From: Kofleriaceae bacterium
GTDB taxonomy: Bacteria > Myxococcota_A > Polyangia > Haliangiales > Haliangiaceae
Length of the DNA: 61,122 bases
Assembly (NCBI GenBank): GCA_024762925.1
Contig: JANTGM010000027.1
Location: forward strand, 1-61,122
Reading direction: 5' to 3'
The translations under genes and the position numbers were made by a program. Positions 36,803 through 45,179 of the stretch are shown one piece after another; position 1 is the stretch's first letter; the number at the start of each line of letters is the position of its first letter. The notes below the pieces were generated by a model. That model was not told the origin of the DNA, ran no database searches, and saw only the letters and a list, made by a program, of their open reading frames with translations.

Positions 36803-37729
36803 GTGGAATTCTCTGCCGAAGCTCGAGGTCGTCTGCCTGGCAGCGATAGCTCGGACTCAAGTGGCCAAGCACAGATGCTCGTTCAGGCCACGCCGCGCCT
36901 GGAGAAGATACACAAGGGCCAGGTGCACCGGGATCCGTGGCCCGACTTCGGCAGTTTCCGAAAATCAGAATATTCCCTAGATCTGCGACGGGCAGGCGCG
37001 ATTCAATGGGCTGGGCGGGCGCGCGCGGAACATGGCTCCGTCCATCAGTTCTCAGCCCTCACACATGCCCTTTGCGAAGCTTGCGCTCCACTGCATCTCT
37101 TGGGGGCACTCACCCGACTGCAGACCGACGAAGTTCGTCATGCTGAGATGTGCGCTGCAATGGCCCTCGCCTGCTACCCGGAAGGGGTCGAGAAAGAACC
37201 TCACATCTTCGGCTGGCCCACTCCTGTGGCGCCCTGGCCTGATGCCCCCCGTCCAGAGCAAGCTGCTTCAATCGAACTATGGGCAGCCAACGCGATTCTT
37301 ACCGCCTGCTGCCTCGGCGAGACACTTTCCAAGCCAATGCTCGACGCCATCGCCCTGGTCACGACCGATCCAATTTGCGAGTCAGTTGCGCGACAAATCC
37401 TTCGTGATGAGCACTTGCACGCAAGCTTTGGATTTGAGGCCCTGGGCTGGCTTCTGCCACGATTAGATGATGAGGGCCACGCCAATGTGCAAGAGCGCTT
37501 GCGACACTCACTGTCGTCGTTCGAGAGCACGACTGCCTGTGGCATCACCGTCGCTGACATCGCCGAAAGCAAGATCGAGATCGCGGCGGGCGATCAGCCA
37601 AACCTCGGCACTCTTACGGATCACCAGTACGCAATGATCTTCTTTGCAACGCTGGAATCAGAGATTTTCCCAAAGCTCACCCAATTGGGGTTGGATCCAA
37701 TGCAAGCGTGGAGCCACCGCGGAGACTGA
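36803..37729 (+). CDS. Ferritin-like (diiron) protein
   Basis: 308 residues from GTG 36803; ATG 36875 is an alternative that would still keep the whole domain. The first ~60 residues are not conserved. Then come RARAEHGSVHQFSALTHAL, LQTDEVRHAEMCAAMA and ARQILRDEHLHASFGFEAL. These give the E...ExxRH...E...DExxH pattern of four-helix diiron carboxylate proteins, closest to the oxygenase-like or rubrerythrin-like branch. Probable cytoplasmic oxidase or iron-binding protein; substrate unknown. The gap from here to 38014 holds no gene. Confidence 0.78.
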   Translation: MEFSAEARGRLPGSDSSDSSGQAQMLVQATPRLEKIHKGQVHRDPWPDFGSFRKSEYSLDLRRAGAIQWAGRARAEHGSVHQFSALTHALCEACAPLHLLGALTRLQTDEVRHAEMCAAMALACYPEGVEKEPHIFGWPTPVAPWPDAPRPEQAASIELWAANAILTACCLGETLSKPMLDAIALVTTDPICESVARQILRDEHLHASFGFEALGWLLPRLDDEGHANVQERLRHSLSSFESTTACGITVADIAESKIEIAAGDQPNLGTLTDHQYAMIFFATLESEIFPKLTQLGLDPMQAWSHRGD

Positions 37730-38014
37730 GCCACCGACATACGAGTTATTCTTAGTTAGTTCAGACGACGATATCCCGTCGCTCGTTCGGCGTCTTCTTC
37801 TACATCCAGATTTGGCGCGATAGCACAGCCCAGCACCTCGCATGCTGGAATTTGTAGGGCATGCCCCTCTATCGGCCTGCTCAGCGCGTGATGCGTTTCC
37901 GCTAGTCGCTGACTCGCAAGTGTCGCGAAGTTTGTCCCAACGCCTCTGCGCCACGGCGCAAATCACCTGCGAGCCTCGGCGCACCTGTGTCGACAATCCC
38001 GTATGCTGCGTTGC

Positions 38015-38488
38015 ATGGCGAAAGACCGATGGGAGTGGCTTGAGGGCCTTAAGGCCGAATCACCGATCGATGTGGCAGTGAAATACGTGGCCGCGCTGAC
38101 TGCCGATGCCCTGGTGGCATGGCCTCCTTCAGTCCGTGCCGTCGAAGGTCAGAACGCTGGTCGCTTTCGCGATGTGCTCGAACCTGGAGCCGAACGCCCT
38201 TCCCTGCCGGCATACGAGGAGGCCATCAAGCGCGCTCGGTGGGAGTTGCTTCGCGACTACGATGCAATCGATTTCTATGCGCGCAACAACCACATCGCAA
38301 AAGCCTGCCCATCTGACCGGGACCAATTGGCGAGCGAGTTTATCCAGCACTACGTTCTCGAATCGTTCTTTATGCTCATGGAAAAAACCGAATATCGCGT
38401 CAAGCGGAAGGACATAATCCCCGGCCTTGCAATGGTAGAAAAGCGCATCAAACTTGTGTGGTTCGAAACACTCGCTGGTCGCAACTAG
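38015..38488 (+). CDS. Conserved-looking hypothetical protein
   Basis: 157 residues from ATG 38015 (ATG 38003 also possible). A soluble, helical, charged sequence: DRWEWLEGLKAESPIDVAVK, KRARWELLRDYDAIDFYARN, FIQHYVLESFFMLMEKTEYRV. No motif recognised. Codon usage matches the neighbours, supporting that it is real. It ends in the second copy of the dispersed repeat. Confidence 0.55.
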   Translation: MAKDRWEWLEGLKAESPIDVAVKYVAALTADALVAWPPSVRAVEGQNAGRFRDVLEPGAERPSLPAYEEAIKRARWELLRDYDAIDFYARNNHIAKACPSDRDQLASEFIQHYVLESFFMLMEKTEYRVKRKDIIPGLAMVEKRIKLVWFETLAGRN

Positions 38489-38560
38489 ATCCAAAGGCAT
38501 TGATTTGTGATCGCGAAGTCAGCTCGTTTGCTGGCGAGGCAGGAAGAGGGAGTTTGCCCC
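38486..38560 (+). repeat. Dispersed intergenic repeat, copy 2
   Basis: Starts at the stop codon of the preceding gene (TAGATCCA) and contains GATCGCGAAGTCAGC (38509-38523), identical to copy 1, followed by TCGTTTGCTGGCGAGGCAGG. The end runs into the PcfJ-like remnant. Confidence 0.5.
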
Positions 38561-38809
38561 GACGACAAGTCGCTGCGGGTTCGCAGTGACTCTGGATCGT
38601 CCATCGACACAGGCTTGTGCATAGGTTGCAACGCAGTGACGCAGATCGCGACCTTCGAGACGCAGTTCTTGTGAGTTCGTCACTTCAATGACTTCCCAAA
38701 ACAACCCCAGCTGCCCCTTACTCCTTACTCGCTCTTGCACTCGCAACATGCGATGCAACGACGGATTCCAAGACTTGCGAGCCAATCGTCGGTGCCTCAG
38801 TGCCTCATC
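38519..38809 (-). pseudogene. PcfJ-like protein remnant
   Basis: The minus-strand frame open from 38809 to 38519 reads ARKSWNPSLHRMLRVQERV, SSQEL-like NSQELRLEGRDLRHCVATYA and QACVDGRSRV. The segment LRLEGRDLRHCVATYA matches the conserved core (..EGRxMRHCVxxYA..) of PcfJ-like proteins, which occur on mobile elements. It lacks a normal start (only TTG; a TGA lies just upstream at 38812) and its end is replaced by the dispersed repeat. It is therefore a fragment of a once longer gene. Confidence 0.6.
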
Positions 38810-39065
38810 TCAACGATCGGCCAATCGCAACACAGAGGCAAGCGTCCTGCCCTTGATTGAAAACCTCAGCTCAGGCGGCTCAATGACAGAGGTGTTCACG
38901 CCCGGTTTCAACGCAGGCGTGCACATGCACAAAGCTCTTTGCAGCTCCCGTCAAAGCCCCGAGAAGATTCCGAGTGCAACCAAGCAAGCGACGGATAGGC
39001 CAATTTGTGCCGTTGCGTGGACTCGTGCTTTCGCGTGAGGCGCCAACTCAGATACAATCAAAACA
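38810..39065. other. Remaining gap before vWA gene
   Basis: No gene seen. Together with the preceding remnant and repeat this makes a 580-bp region with decayed coding traces. The promoter of the vWA lipoprotein should lie near its 3' end. Confidence 0.45.
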
Positions 39066-39971
39066 ATGCGTCTTGTGACTTCAATCTGGTTGAGTCTCTT
39101 GCTTGCAGCCTGTGGCAGTGGTGATGGTGCTGGGAATGGAGACGCCGGCAATGCCAACGGGGACGGTGGCAACGACAATGGGGACGGCGGCCCAGCAGCC
39201 GATGCCGACACCGATTGCGAAGCACCCGACATGTTGCTGCTCATCGATCGAACAATGAGCATGCATCGCAATCCCGAAGGCGATCGTCCGGAGAATACTC
39301 CCGCGGGTCGAGCGAGTAGCAAATGGTCCATTGCCGTAAACTCCATTGAAGGCGTCACAGCGACACTTGACTCGGGTATCCGCTTTGGGCTTGCGCTCTT
39401 TCCGGTCGATCCAGGTGGCGACATCTGCGTGACATTGGAAGAGCGCATCTTGGGCACCACAGCAACCAATACGCAATGTGAAGCAGGCGAGGTGTTGGTC
39501 TCGCCCGCCATATCAACCGGCTCTGAGATCGCGGCAGCCATTGACGTGGATACCACCCGATTGTGCCGTTCCACTCCGATTGGCGCAGGCCTGAGTACGG
39601 CACAAGCGGCACTTGCCTCGATACAAAGCCCATCGCGAAGGCAGTTCGCCGTGCTCTTGACCGACGGGGAAGACACTTGCGACGAAACACTCTCAGTCAC
39701 CACAGTGCATGCGATGGCGGATGACGACGTTAACGTCTATGTCATTGGGTTTGGCGGCAACGGTGTCGACAATGGATTGCTCAATGACCTTGCGTGCGCA
39801 GGAGAAACCGCAACCGGGTTTCCGACTCCCTGCACAGCAGATGCAAGTGGTCACTACACCGCAACCGATCGCGATGGCCCGCCTCTGTACCAGCTTGCAG
39901 AAAACGCCGCACAGCTCACAGAGACTCTGGAAGGCTTTGCAGGCGAAGTCTGCTGTGATTGCGTGGACTAG
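39066..39971 (+). CDS. vWA-domain lipoprotein
   Basis: 301 residues. MRLVTSIWLSLLLAAC has lipobox LAAC, followed by a Gly/Asn/Asp-rich linker of 28 residues. The von Willebrand A domain (about 52-245) starts DMLLLIDRTMSM, a D-x-T/S-x-S metal-site motif, and includes LLTDGEDTC and VNVYVIGFGG. Cysteine pairs near 112-140 and at the end (EVCCDCVD) suggest disulfides. Probably binds ligands or partners at the outer surface. Its stop codon is again the TAG of a repeat-like TAGTGTGCGGCTCA. Confidence 0.88.
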   Translation: MRLVTSIWLSLLLAACGSGDGAGNGDAGNANGDGGNDNGDGGPAADADTDCEAPDMLLLIDRTMSMHRNPEGDRPENTPAGRASSKWSIAVNSIEGVTATLDSGIRFGLALFPVDPGGDICVTLEERILGTTATNTQCEAGEVLVSPAISTGSEIAAAIDVDTTRLCRSTPIGAGLSTAQAALASIQSPSRRQFAVLLTDGEDTCDETLSVTTVHAMADDDVNVYVIGFGGNGVDNGLLNDLACAGETATGFPTPCTADASGHYTATDRDGPPLYQLAENAAQLTETLEGFAGEVCCDCVD

Positions 39972-40093
39972 TGTGCGGCTCATGAATAAGAACGCGCTCA
40001 CTCGTATTCTCGCCCGCTGGACAGACTGGCTCAGCCAGTCTTCTTCGCTGAGGCTGTCTAGACAGGTAGAAATCGAACGCGTACCTTTGCAGC

Positions 40094-40696
40094 GTGGCAG
40101 ATCTATTCGAGGACAAGGCAGCTGATTGGGACTCTCGTCCGATCCCAGCACAGATTTCAGATGGAGTGGGAACTGCGCTAATCGACAGCGTTCGGCTAAC
40201 CCCGCAGATGCGCGTCATGGATTTTGGGGCCGGAACAGGGCTTGTCTGTTCGCAAGTCGCACCACATGTTGAGAAGGTCTACGCAGTCGATATCTCCGAG
40301 GCCATGCTTGCTCAGTTGGCGAGCAAGACTGAGTTGGCAGGCAAGGTGGAAACCGTGTGTCAGAACATCCTACAAGAGCCACTTGGCAAGCCCGTTGACT
40401 TGATCGTCAGTGCCATGGCAATGCATCACGTCGAGGACACAGCCGCTCTCATTGAGACATTTTCTGAGCATCTACAATCAGGCGGACAGGTTGCGCTGGC
40501 CGATCTCGACAAAGAAGACGGTAGCTTTCACCCAGCAGACACCGAAGGCGTCTTTCACAACGGCATCGATCGCGAGTCGCTCCGAGCTCTTCTCAAGAGC
40601 AACGGTTTTGGCGACATCAAGTTCTCGACAGCCGTAACTGTGACCAAAGAGGATGTGGACTATCCGATCTTCTTCGCAACTGCCAGCAAGCTCTAG
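40094..40696 (+). CDS. Class I SAM-dependent methyltransferase
   Basis: 200 residues from GTG 40094. Motif I VMDFGAGTGLV, an acidic VYAVDISEAML, and SAMAMHHVED near the post-I motifs mark a class I methyltransferase of the UbiE/type 11 kind. The N-terminus FEDKAADWD is typical of small-molecule methyltransferases. The acceptor is unknown. Stands alone; the next gene is convergent. Confidence 0.85.
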   Translation: MADLFEDKAADWDSRPIPAQISDGVGTALIDSVRLTPQMRVMDFGAGTGLVCSQVAPHVEKVYAVDISEAMLAQLASKTELAGKVETVCQNILQEPLGKPVDLIVSAMAMHHVEDTAALIETFSEHLQSGGQVALADLDKEDGSFHPADTEGVFHNGIDRESLRALLKSNGFGDIKFSTAVTVTKEDVDYPIFFATASKL

Positions 40697-40736
40697 GATT
40701 GCCAGGGCTTGAGAGCCGCTCTAGCTCTGCTACCCG

Positions 40737-41357
40737 CTAGAATCGGCCACCTAGCGTCACGCCGTATGAAGCCGATGTGGTGCGGTAATCATAGTTCTCA
40801 GAAGTTCTCTCATGACCAGTGTGGAGATTTCCTATTTCGCCACCAAGATCCGCCCAGAGGCTGACATTGACCTTTGGACCGACGCCCATGAAGAAAGCGG
40901 GCCAGAACAAGAAGCCGAGAGCGCGAACGCGAAATGACGCCATGGCACCTGCTCCATACTCGAGCCCAAAGCCCACTAAGTCCGAGTCATACGTGTCGGT
41001 TAGAAGATTCTCTGTGAGGCCTGCTCGGCCATAGAGGCTGAAGTGTTGACGAACAGGAATAAGTCGCTTGGCTCGCACCCCCCAACCGAGCAAGCTGGCT
41101 TGTGCGCTCGATGCATCGAGTGCAGCTCCCCCACGGCCCATGAGCTCATACGCCCAAAGCGAATTTCGTGGCTGGTATCCCACTCCGAGTTGAATCTGCA
41201 AAACCTCCGAGGTTCGCGCTGAGAGTTCGCCGTGCACTTGTGAGTACGTGAGCCCCTCAAAGACATAAAACGATGAGGGCTTTGCCTGGGCCTGAGCCTG
41301 GCCTTGGGTTGCGACAACCAGACCGAGAATGATCAGTACAGTGAGAGCGAGGCGCAT
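40737..41357 (-). CDS. Predicted outer-membrane beta-barrel protein
   Basis: 206 residues from ATG 41357 (a TTG lies 18 nt upstream). A signal peptide (MRLALTVLIILGLVVATQGQAQAQA) precedes strands with alternating hydrophobic residues, and the chain ends in ...GVTLGGRF with the C-terminal Phe recognised by the BAM machinery. About eight strands would fit the OmpA/OmpW size class. No homologue named. Confidence 0.75.
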   Translation of the reverse strand: MRLALTVLIILGLVVATQGQAQAQAKPSSFYVFEGLTYSQVHGELSARTSEVLQIQLGVGYQPRNSLWAYELMGRGGAALDASSAQASLLGWGVRAKRLIPVRQHFSLYGRAGLTENLLTDTYDSDLVGFGLEYGAGAMASFRVRALGFLFWPAFFMGVGPKVNVSLWADLGGEIGNLHTGHERTSENYDYRTTSASYGVTLGGRF

Positions 41358-41707
41358 GACACGTTGTATCAGCAAGGCTGGTGCCAGGCGGCACTCTAAG
41401 CGCTTTCAGGCACTAGCAATCCCCAGATCCGCTTGCGACTACAGATAGCGACATCTGTGTCGTGGTTTCGAGAGGCTCCAAACCCTGTAAGACCAGCTGG
41501 CATTCGGGCCGTCGGATCGACGATGTCAGCTTTTTCTATTCAGAGTTGGCAATCCAAAAGCTGCCACCGAATGGCACGAGTAAAGGCATCGTTTTTAGGT
41601 CGGTGCGCGCCCATAGGACACCCAGGCAATTCTATGTGCGACTTGTGGGGCCCATGCGCCTCTAGTGAGTAGCCCAGCGCCTCTGCGCCAAACTGGAGAA
41701 AACACCT
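41358..41707. other. Intergenic region, no gene seen
   Basis: About 350 bp between divergent genes. Open frames on both strands are short or are shadows of the following gene. Promoters for the barrel protein (minus) and lipoprotein (plus) are expected here. Confidence 0.45.
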
Positions 41708-42340
41708 ATGAGAATTGCCACCACCATCATTCCCCTTCTCGCTCTCACGACCGCATTTGCGTGTTCTAAGGATGATAAGAAAGAAAAAGCCCCAACGTCC
41801 GCTGCCAAACCAAGCGGTGAAGGAACCCCGACAACCCCAACAACCTCCGGTGACAATAGCGCTAAGAAAGTGGGCCTTGATACAGGCGGCAAGTCCCTCG
41901 GTGGTGACCCTGTCAAGCTCAGCGCCCTCAAGTTTGGTGGAAGTGGATTCGAAGGCGAGTTCAACGAAGCACTTGACAGCTGGACCTTCGAGAAGTGGGA
42001 GCCACAAAAAGGCGGCGGCAATGAGAACGTTGTTCGAATCTATGTCGACGAATGGGACTCTGAGTGGCCTGCAGATATGGAAGCGTTCGCAACCAAACTC
42101 GGTGAGCCAGACTTTCTCGACTTTGGTTCTAAGTGGCCCACCATCGCTACTAAGACCGCCTTTGAGGGTGGTTGGCTTATTACTGGAGAGACAAGCGATG
42201 ATGAGGACACAGAGAAGGCGTTTGCTGTGCAACTCACAAAGCTACGAATTCTCTGTCGCGGTTCGGTGAAAGCAACTGCGAAGGACATCGAAGCCACTCG
42301 CACCGAGGCGATTGAGGCTTGCAAAGCATCCACGCTCTAG
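41708..42340 (+). CDS. Predicted lipoprotein
   Basis: 210 residues. MRIATTIIPLLALTTAFAC has lipobox AFAC, followed by a Lys/Pro/Thr-rich linker of about 40 residues. The folded part (SWTFEKWEPQ, VVRIYVDEWDSEWP, GGWLITGETSDDEDTEKAFAV) is an alpha/beta domain with two cysteines (CRGS, EACKA) near the end. A ribosome site GGAGAA lies upstream. No family recognised. Confidence 0.72.
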   Translation: MRIATTIIPLLALTTAFACSKDDKKEKAPTSAAKPSGEGTPTTPTTSGDNSAKKVGLDTGGKSLGGDPVKLSALKFGGSGFEGEFNEALDSWTFEKWEPQKGGGNENVVRIYVDEWDSEWPADMEAFATKLGEPDFLDFGSKWPTIATKTAFEGGWLITGETSDDEDTEKAFAVQLTKLRILCRGSVKATAKDIEATRTEAIEACKASTL

Positions 42341-42414
42341 CTACCCAAACGTTTCGATTCTGAGCCGGCGAGCTGCGCCAGATCGGAAACAGATCGTGCC
42401 TTGGGCATGAGCCT

Positions 42415-42681
42415 ATGAAGTCCTCACATCCTTGGGGACTTCTCAAGAAGGTTGTCCCGGTCCTCGACACCCAAGCAAGTCTTGGGACCGCGAGCGACGA
42501 CGTTAAGTTCGCCAGTGCGGTAGCTGCCTTTGGCATGATCTTGCGCGGCTCTCCGCACAGCAATGGTGCAACACTGTCACAAGTACTGGACTGGGCGAGC
42601 GAAGGACGTGGCGATGACAAGCACGAATACCGCGCCGAATTTCTGCAACTCATCCGCAAGGCAATTCGACTACGTCGCTAG
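42415..42681 (+). pseudogene. Remnant of YfbK-type vWA protein C-terminus
   Basis: 88 codons. From residue 26, ASDDVKFASAVAAFGMILRG and DKHEYRAEFLQLIRKA match the C-terminal region of YfbK-family proteins (E. coli text 'FAAAVAAYGQKLRG...YRAEFITLV'). A complete protein is about 500 residues or more and carries a vWA domain before this part; none of it is present. The first ~20 codons do not match. It is most likely a deletion remnant, though a stand-alone small protein is not excluded. Confidence 0.65.
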
Positions 42682-42698
42682 GTGTCGCATCGCGTCGC

Positions 42699-43217
42699 TT
42701 ACTTCAATTCGGCAGCGACGATTTTGCGCTGTTCTTCTTCCAAATCGCTGTTGGCAAGTACCTCTTCGCGAAACCCCTCCGCTTCTACGAATCTGAGAGC
42801 GCATCCAACATGCAGATAGCCGGGTCGAGTGAGTCCTGGCGAGTCCTCTACCTCGCGCTCCACCACAACTCGGAGCGTTCCCTTGGGTTTGATCTTCTCC
42901 TTGCAGTGTAGGCAGGACGCTCGACCACTCGGTGCGGCCTCGATCCTTGGAATAAGATTTTTTCTGGCGGCGATTCTTGCAGTTGCACGCAGCTCTTCTA
43001 TGCCCGAAATCTCGCCGTCGAATTCTTGTACGGCAGTCTCAAACGACTCCGGGTTCAATGCAGCTCCACATGGAAGATGGTACCAGGTCCAAGAGCCATC
43101 AGTGTCGAACTGATACGAGATGATGCCAAGTCGAAGCTCGTCCTTGGCGATTCCTTCGCGGCACTTACGACACTTAGAGCGACCAGTCTTTGCGGATTCG
43201 ATTTTGGAATCAGACAT
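42699..43217 (-). CDS. Double PARP-type zinc finger protein
   Basis: 172 residues. First finger at about 9-52: AKTGRSKCRKCREGI, then TWYHLPC, i.e. C-x2-C...H-x2-C. Second at about 96-142: GRASCLHCKEKI and GYLHVGC with the same spacing. This is the PARP-type finger that recognises DNA breaks in eukaryotic PARP1; the motif 'AKSGRxxCxxC' is well preserved. No ADP-ribosyltransferase domain follows; a short acidic helix ends the protein (EVLANSDLEEEQRK). Probable nucleic-acid-binding protein; the partner is unknown. Confidence 0.88.
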   Translation of the reverse strand: MSDSKIESAKTGRSKCRKCREGIAKDELRLGIISYQFDTDGSWTWYHLPCGAALNPESFETAVQEFDGEISGIEELRATARIAARKNLIPRIEAAPSGRASCLHCKEKIKPKGTLRVVVEREVEDSPGLTRPGYLHVGCALRFVEAEGFREEVLANSDLEEEQRKIVAAELK

Positions 43218-43582
43218 AGGCCAAGGCTACCGCGTCACAAGCAGGGATTGGTCTCGGCCCACGAATTTTGTGGTCCAGAAATACGCCAGTTTGCGAACTT
43301 GCCCGCGACACTGAAGAGTCTTGCTACTCAAAGACGATATGCAACCGACTGCACTTGTTCTCCTGACACGACATCGAACTTGCGCTCTCTCGGAGCTATT
43401 GCGATGCGGTCTTATGAATCGATCTCTCGGCGTGTGCAATTATCTTCCGGCGTCGATAAGGAGCACCTGACTGCTGGCACCGATGACAGACTGATTCACT
43501 TCGTGCCAGGCGCCAAGCGCCTCATAAGCGTTCCCACAAAGGGCACGACAGTGAAAATTCGGCATAGGTATAGTTCTTAGAC
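43218..43582. other. Intergenic region, no gene seen
   Basis: About 365 bp between the PARP-finger gene start and the end of the next minus-strand gene. A plus-strand frame crossing it continues out of the antisense of the PARP gene and is a shadow. Should contain the PARP-finger promoter. Confidence 0.45.
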
Positions 43583-43924
43583 TTACTTGGCCAACTCGAT
43601 CAGCAAGCACTGCAACTCGCCACGATCGAGCCAGACTCCGTGACGTCCGCACTCATCGATAGCGACTCCAGCGCGTGTTCTTCGCCACATGGTGGTCTTG
43701 CACAGAGGGCACAACAACAACGTGTCGTTCCCACAAGGAGCTTCGATGGCCTCCTCGCTTGCACCACCGGGCGCTAGGCGCGCGCAGATGTCGTCAAGAT
43801 CTCGGAGCGAGAGCCAAATCCCCGAGCAGCGTCCACAGTACAAGCCGCTCTGCCCTGTCATGAGCGTCAGCGGCTCAAGTGCCGCGATGCAACGAGGGCA
43901 CATTGGATGTTGGTCGCGATACAT
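43583..43924 (-). CDS. TFIIB-type zinc finger protein
   Basis: 113 residues with two zinc-finger units: CPRC...YCGRCSGIWLSLRDLDDI at 9-48 and CPLC...DECGRHGVWLDRGELQCLL at 72-108. The 'C-x-x-C...C-x-x-C-x-G-x-W-L/D...E/D-L' text is that of the bacterial zf-TFIIB family. Small, cytoplasmic, function unknown; often linked to DNA or RNA binding, which is inference. Confidence 0.8.
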   Translation of the reverse strand: MYRDQHPMCPRCIAALEPLTLMTGQSGLYCGRCSGIWLSLRDLDDICARLAPGGASEEAIEAPCGNDTLLLCPLCKTTMWRRTRAGVAIDECGRHGVWLDRGELQCLLIELAK

Positions 43925-44048
43925 GCGCTTGTACTAGAGAATAGCATCTGGAGGCGAATTCGCGATATCGCGGGGTTCCCGCAGACACGCAAGAAAAACG
44001 TCTCTATGGGGCGAAGCGCTTGCGCTGCAGCCCGACTACAATCGGGCC

Positions 44049-44984
44049 GTGCTTCTTCTCAGAAATCGCAGCTGGCTCGCACTGCTCTTTGTTGTGCGCG
44101 GGACCCCGCTTGCTCGTATTTGGCTCCGGCTCATTGTCGTTCTCTCGGTTGCGGTCGCGGTCACCCTCGTCCATGAGAAATATGGAACCTTCGCCGCTGG
44201 ACTCACCACGGTCCCGTTTTCGCTCGTCGGACTTGCTCTAGGTATTTTTCTAGGGTTTCGCAACAACACCAGCTATGATCGTTTCTGGGAAGGCCGCAAG
44301 CTATGGGGCGCGCTCGTCAACACCACCCGAAATTGTGCCAGACAAATTCAGACCCTCATTGGCCAGCCCGACTCAGTTCCTAGGGAAATCACCGAGACAC
44401 ACCGTGAACTCACGAACCGAGTCATTGCCTATGTGCACTGCTTTCGTCACCACCTGCGAGATGAGGCGCACCCCGGGGAGGCGACCAAGTTTTTACCCCC
44501 GGCGGAGGCGAAGGAGTTGGAAAATCAGAGCAACCCTCCCCAAGCGATCCTCCACAGGCTAGCCCAGCGGTACAGGGAGCTGTGGCAGCACGGAGAGATA
44601 CACCCCTTGCACCTCACACACCTCGATCAGACCTTGACCGACCTTACAAACCTCCAGGGTGCTTGCGAGCGAATCAAGAGCACACCGATTCCTGCCTCCT
44701 ACACCGTTCTCATTCACCGACTCGTGGCGTTCTATGTCTTTGCCCTACCCTTTGGCCTCGTGAGCACGATTGGTTCATGGACCCCGGCAGTCGTTGCCTT
44801 GGTGGCCTACGCGTTTCTCGGACTCGATGCGATCGGGGATGAAATCGAAGAGCCTTTCGGGACCCACACAAACGATCTGCCACTCTCCACCATCTCTCGC
44901 ATGATCGAAATCAATCTCAAGGAGAGACTTGAAGAGGATAATGTGCCCGAGCCCTTGGCACCGGCAAAGGATGTCATGCGCTAG
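44049..44984 (+). CDS. Bestrophin-family (UPF0187) membrane channel
   Basis: 311 residues from GTG 44049. Membrane segments at about 20-45 (ARIWLRLIVVLSVAVAVTLV), 48-70 (LTTVPFSLVGLALGIFLGFR), 220-240 (LVAFYVFALPFGLVSTIG) and 243-262. The bestrophin signatures GIFLGFRNNTSYDRFWEGRK and GLDAIGDEIEEPFG are both present. Bacterial members form pentameric ion channels, sodium- or anion-selective. Length is normal. Promoter and ribosome site unclear. Confidence 0.93.
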   Translation: MLLLRNRSWLALLFVVRGTPLARIWLRLIVVLSVAVAVTLVHEKYGTFAAGLTTVPFSLVGLALGIFLGFRNNTSYDRFWEGRKLWGALVNTTRNCARQIQTLIGQPDSVPREITETHRELTNRVIAYVHCFRHHLRDEAHPGEATKFLPPAEAKELENQSNPPQAILHRLAQRYRELWQHGEIHPLHLTHLDQTLTDLTNLQGACERIKSTPIPASYTVLIHRLVAFYVFALPFGLVSTIGSWTPAVVALVAYAFLGLDAIGDEIEEPFGTHTNDLPLSTISRMIEINLKERLEEDNVPEPLAPAKDVMR

Positions 44985-44999
44985 CAGCTCCAATCCATG

Positions 45000-45178
45000 G
45001 GCGAGGATAGAGACGTTTCACCGCAGGTGCTGACGCCGAAGAGCACTCTTGAGCGCCAGGACTTGTTCTCTGGCAGGGCGCGAACGACGACCGTACCAGG
45101 GGAAGAAAGAAGCTGAGCAACGAATAGCGCTGGCGATGCCAGCACGTCCAGAGGGCAAGAAAGCGAGCGAGAGGGTTC
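45000..45178 (+). repeat. Dispersed intergenic repeat, diverged copy
   Basis: GGACTTGTTCTCTGGCAGGG through GGGGAAG at 45059-45105 aligns with 61070-61116 over about 47 bases at roughly three-quarters identity (CGTTCT.TG.CAAGGCGCGAA.GACGACC..). A hairpin GCTGGC-GAT-GCCAGC follows at 45129-45143. No gene in this gap. Confidence 0.45.
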
Positions 45179-45179
45179 T

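Noticed and set aside
43026-43580. 184-codon plus-strand ORF
   Set aside because: First half is antisense to the PARP-finger gene; the rest shows no protein-like conservation.
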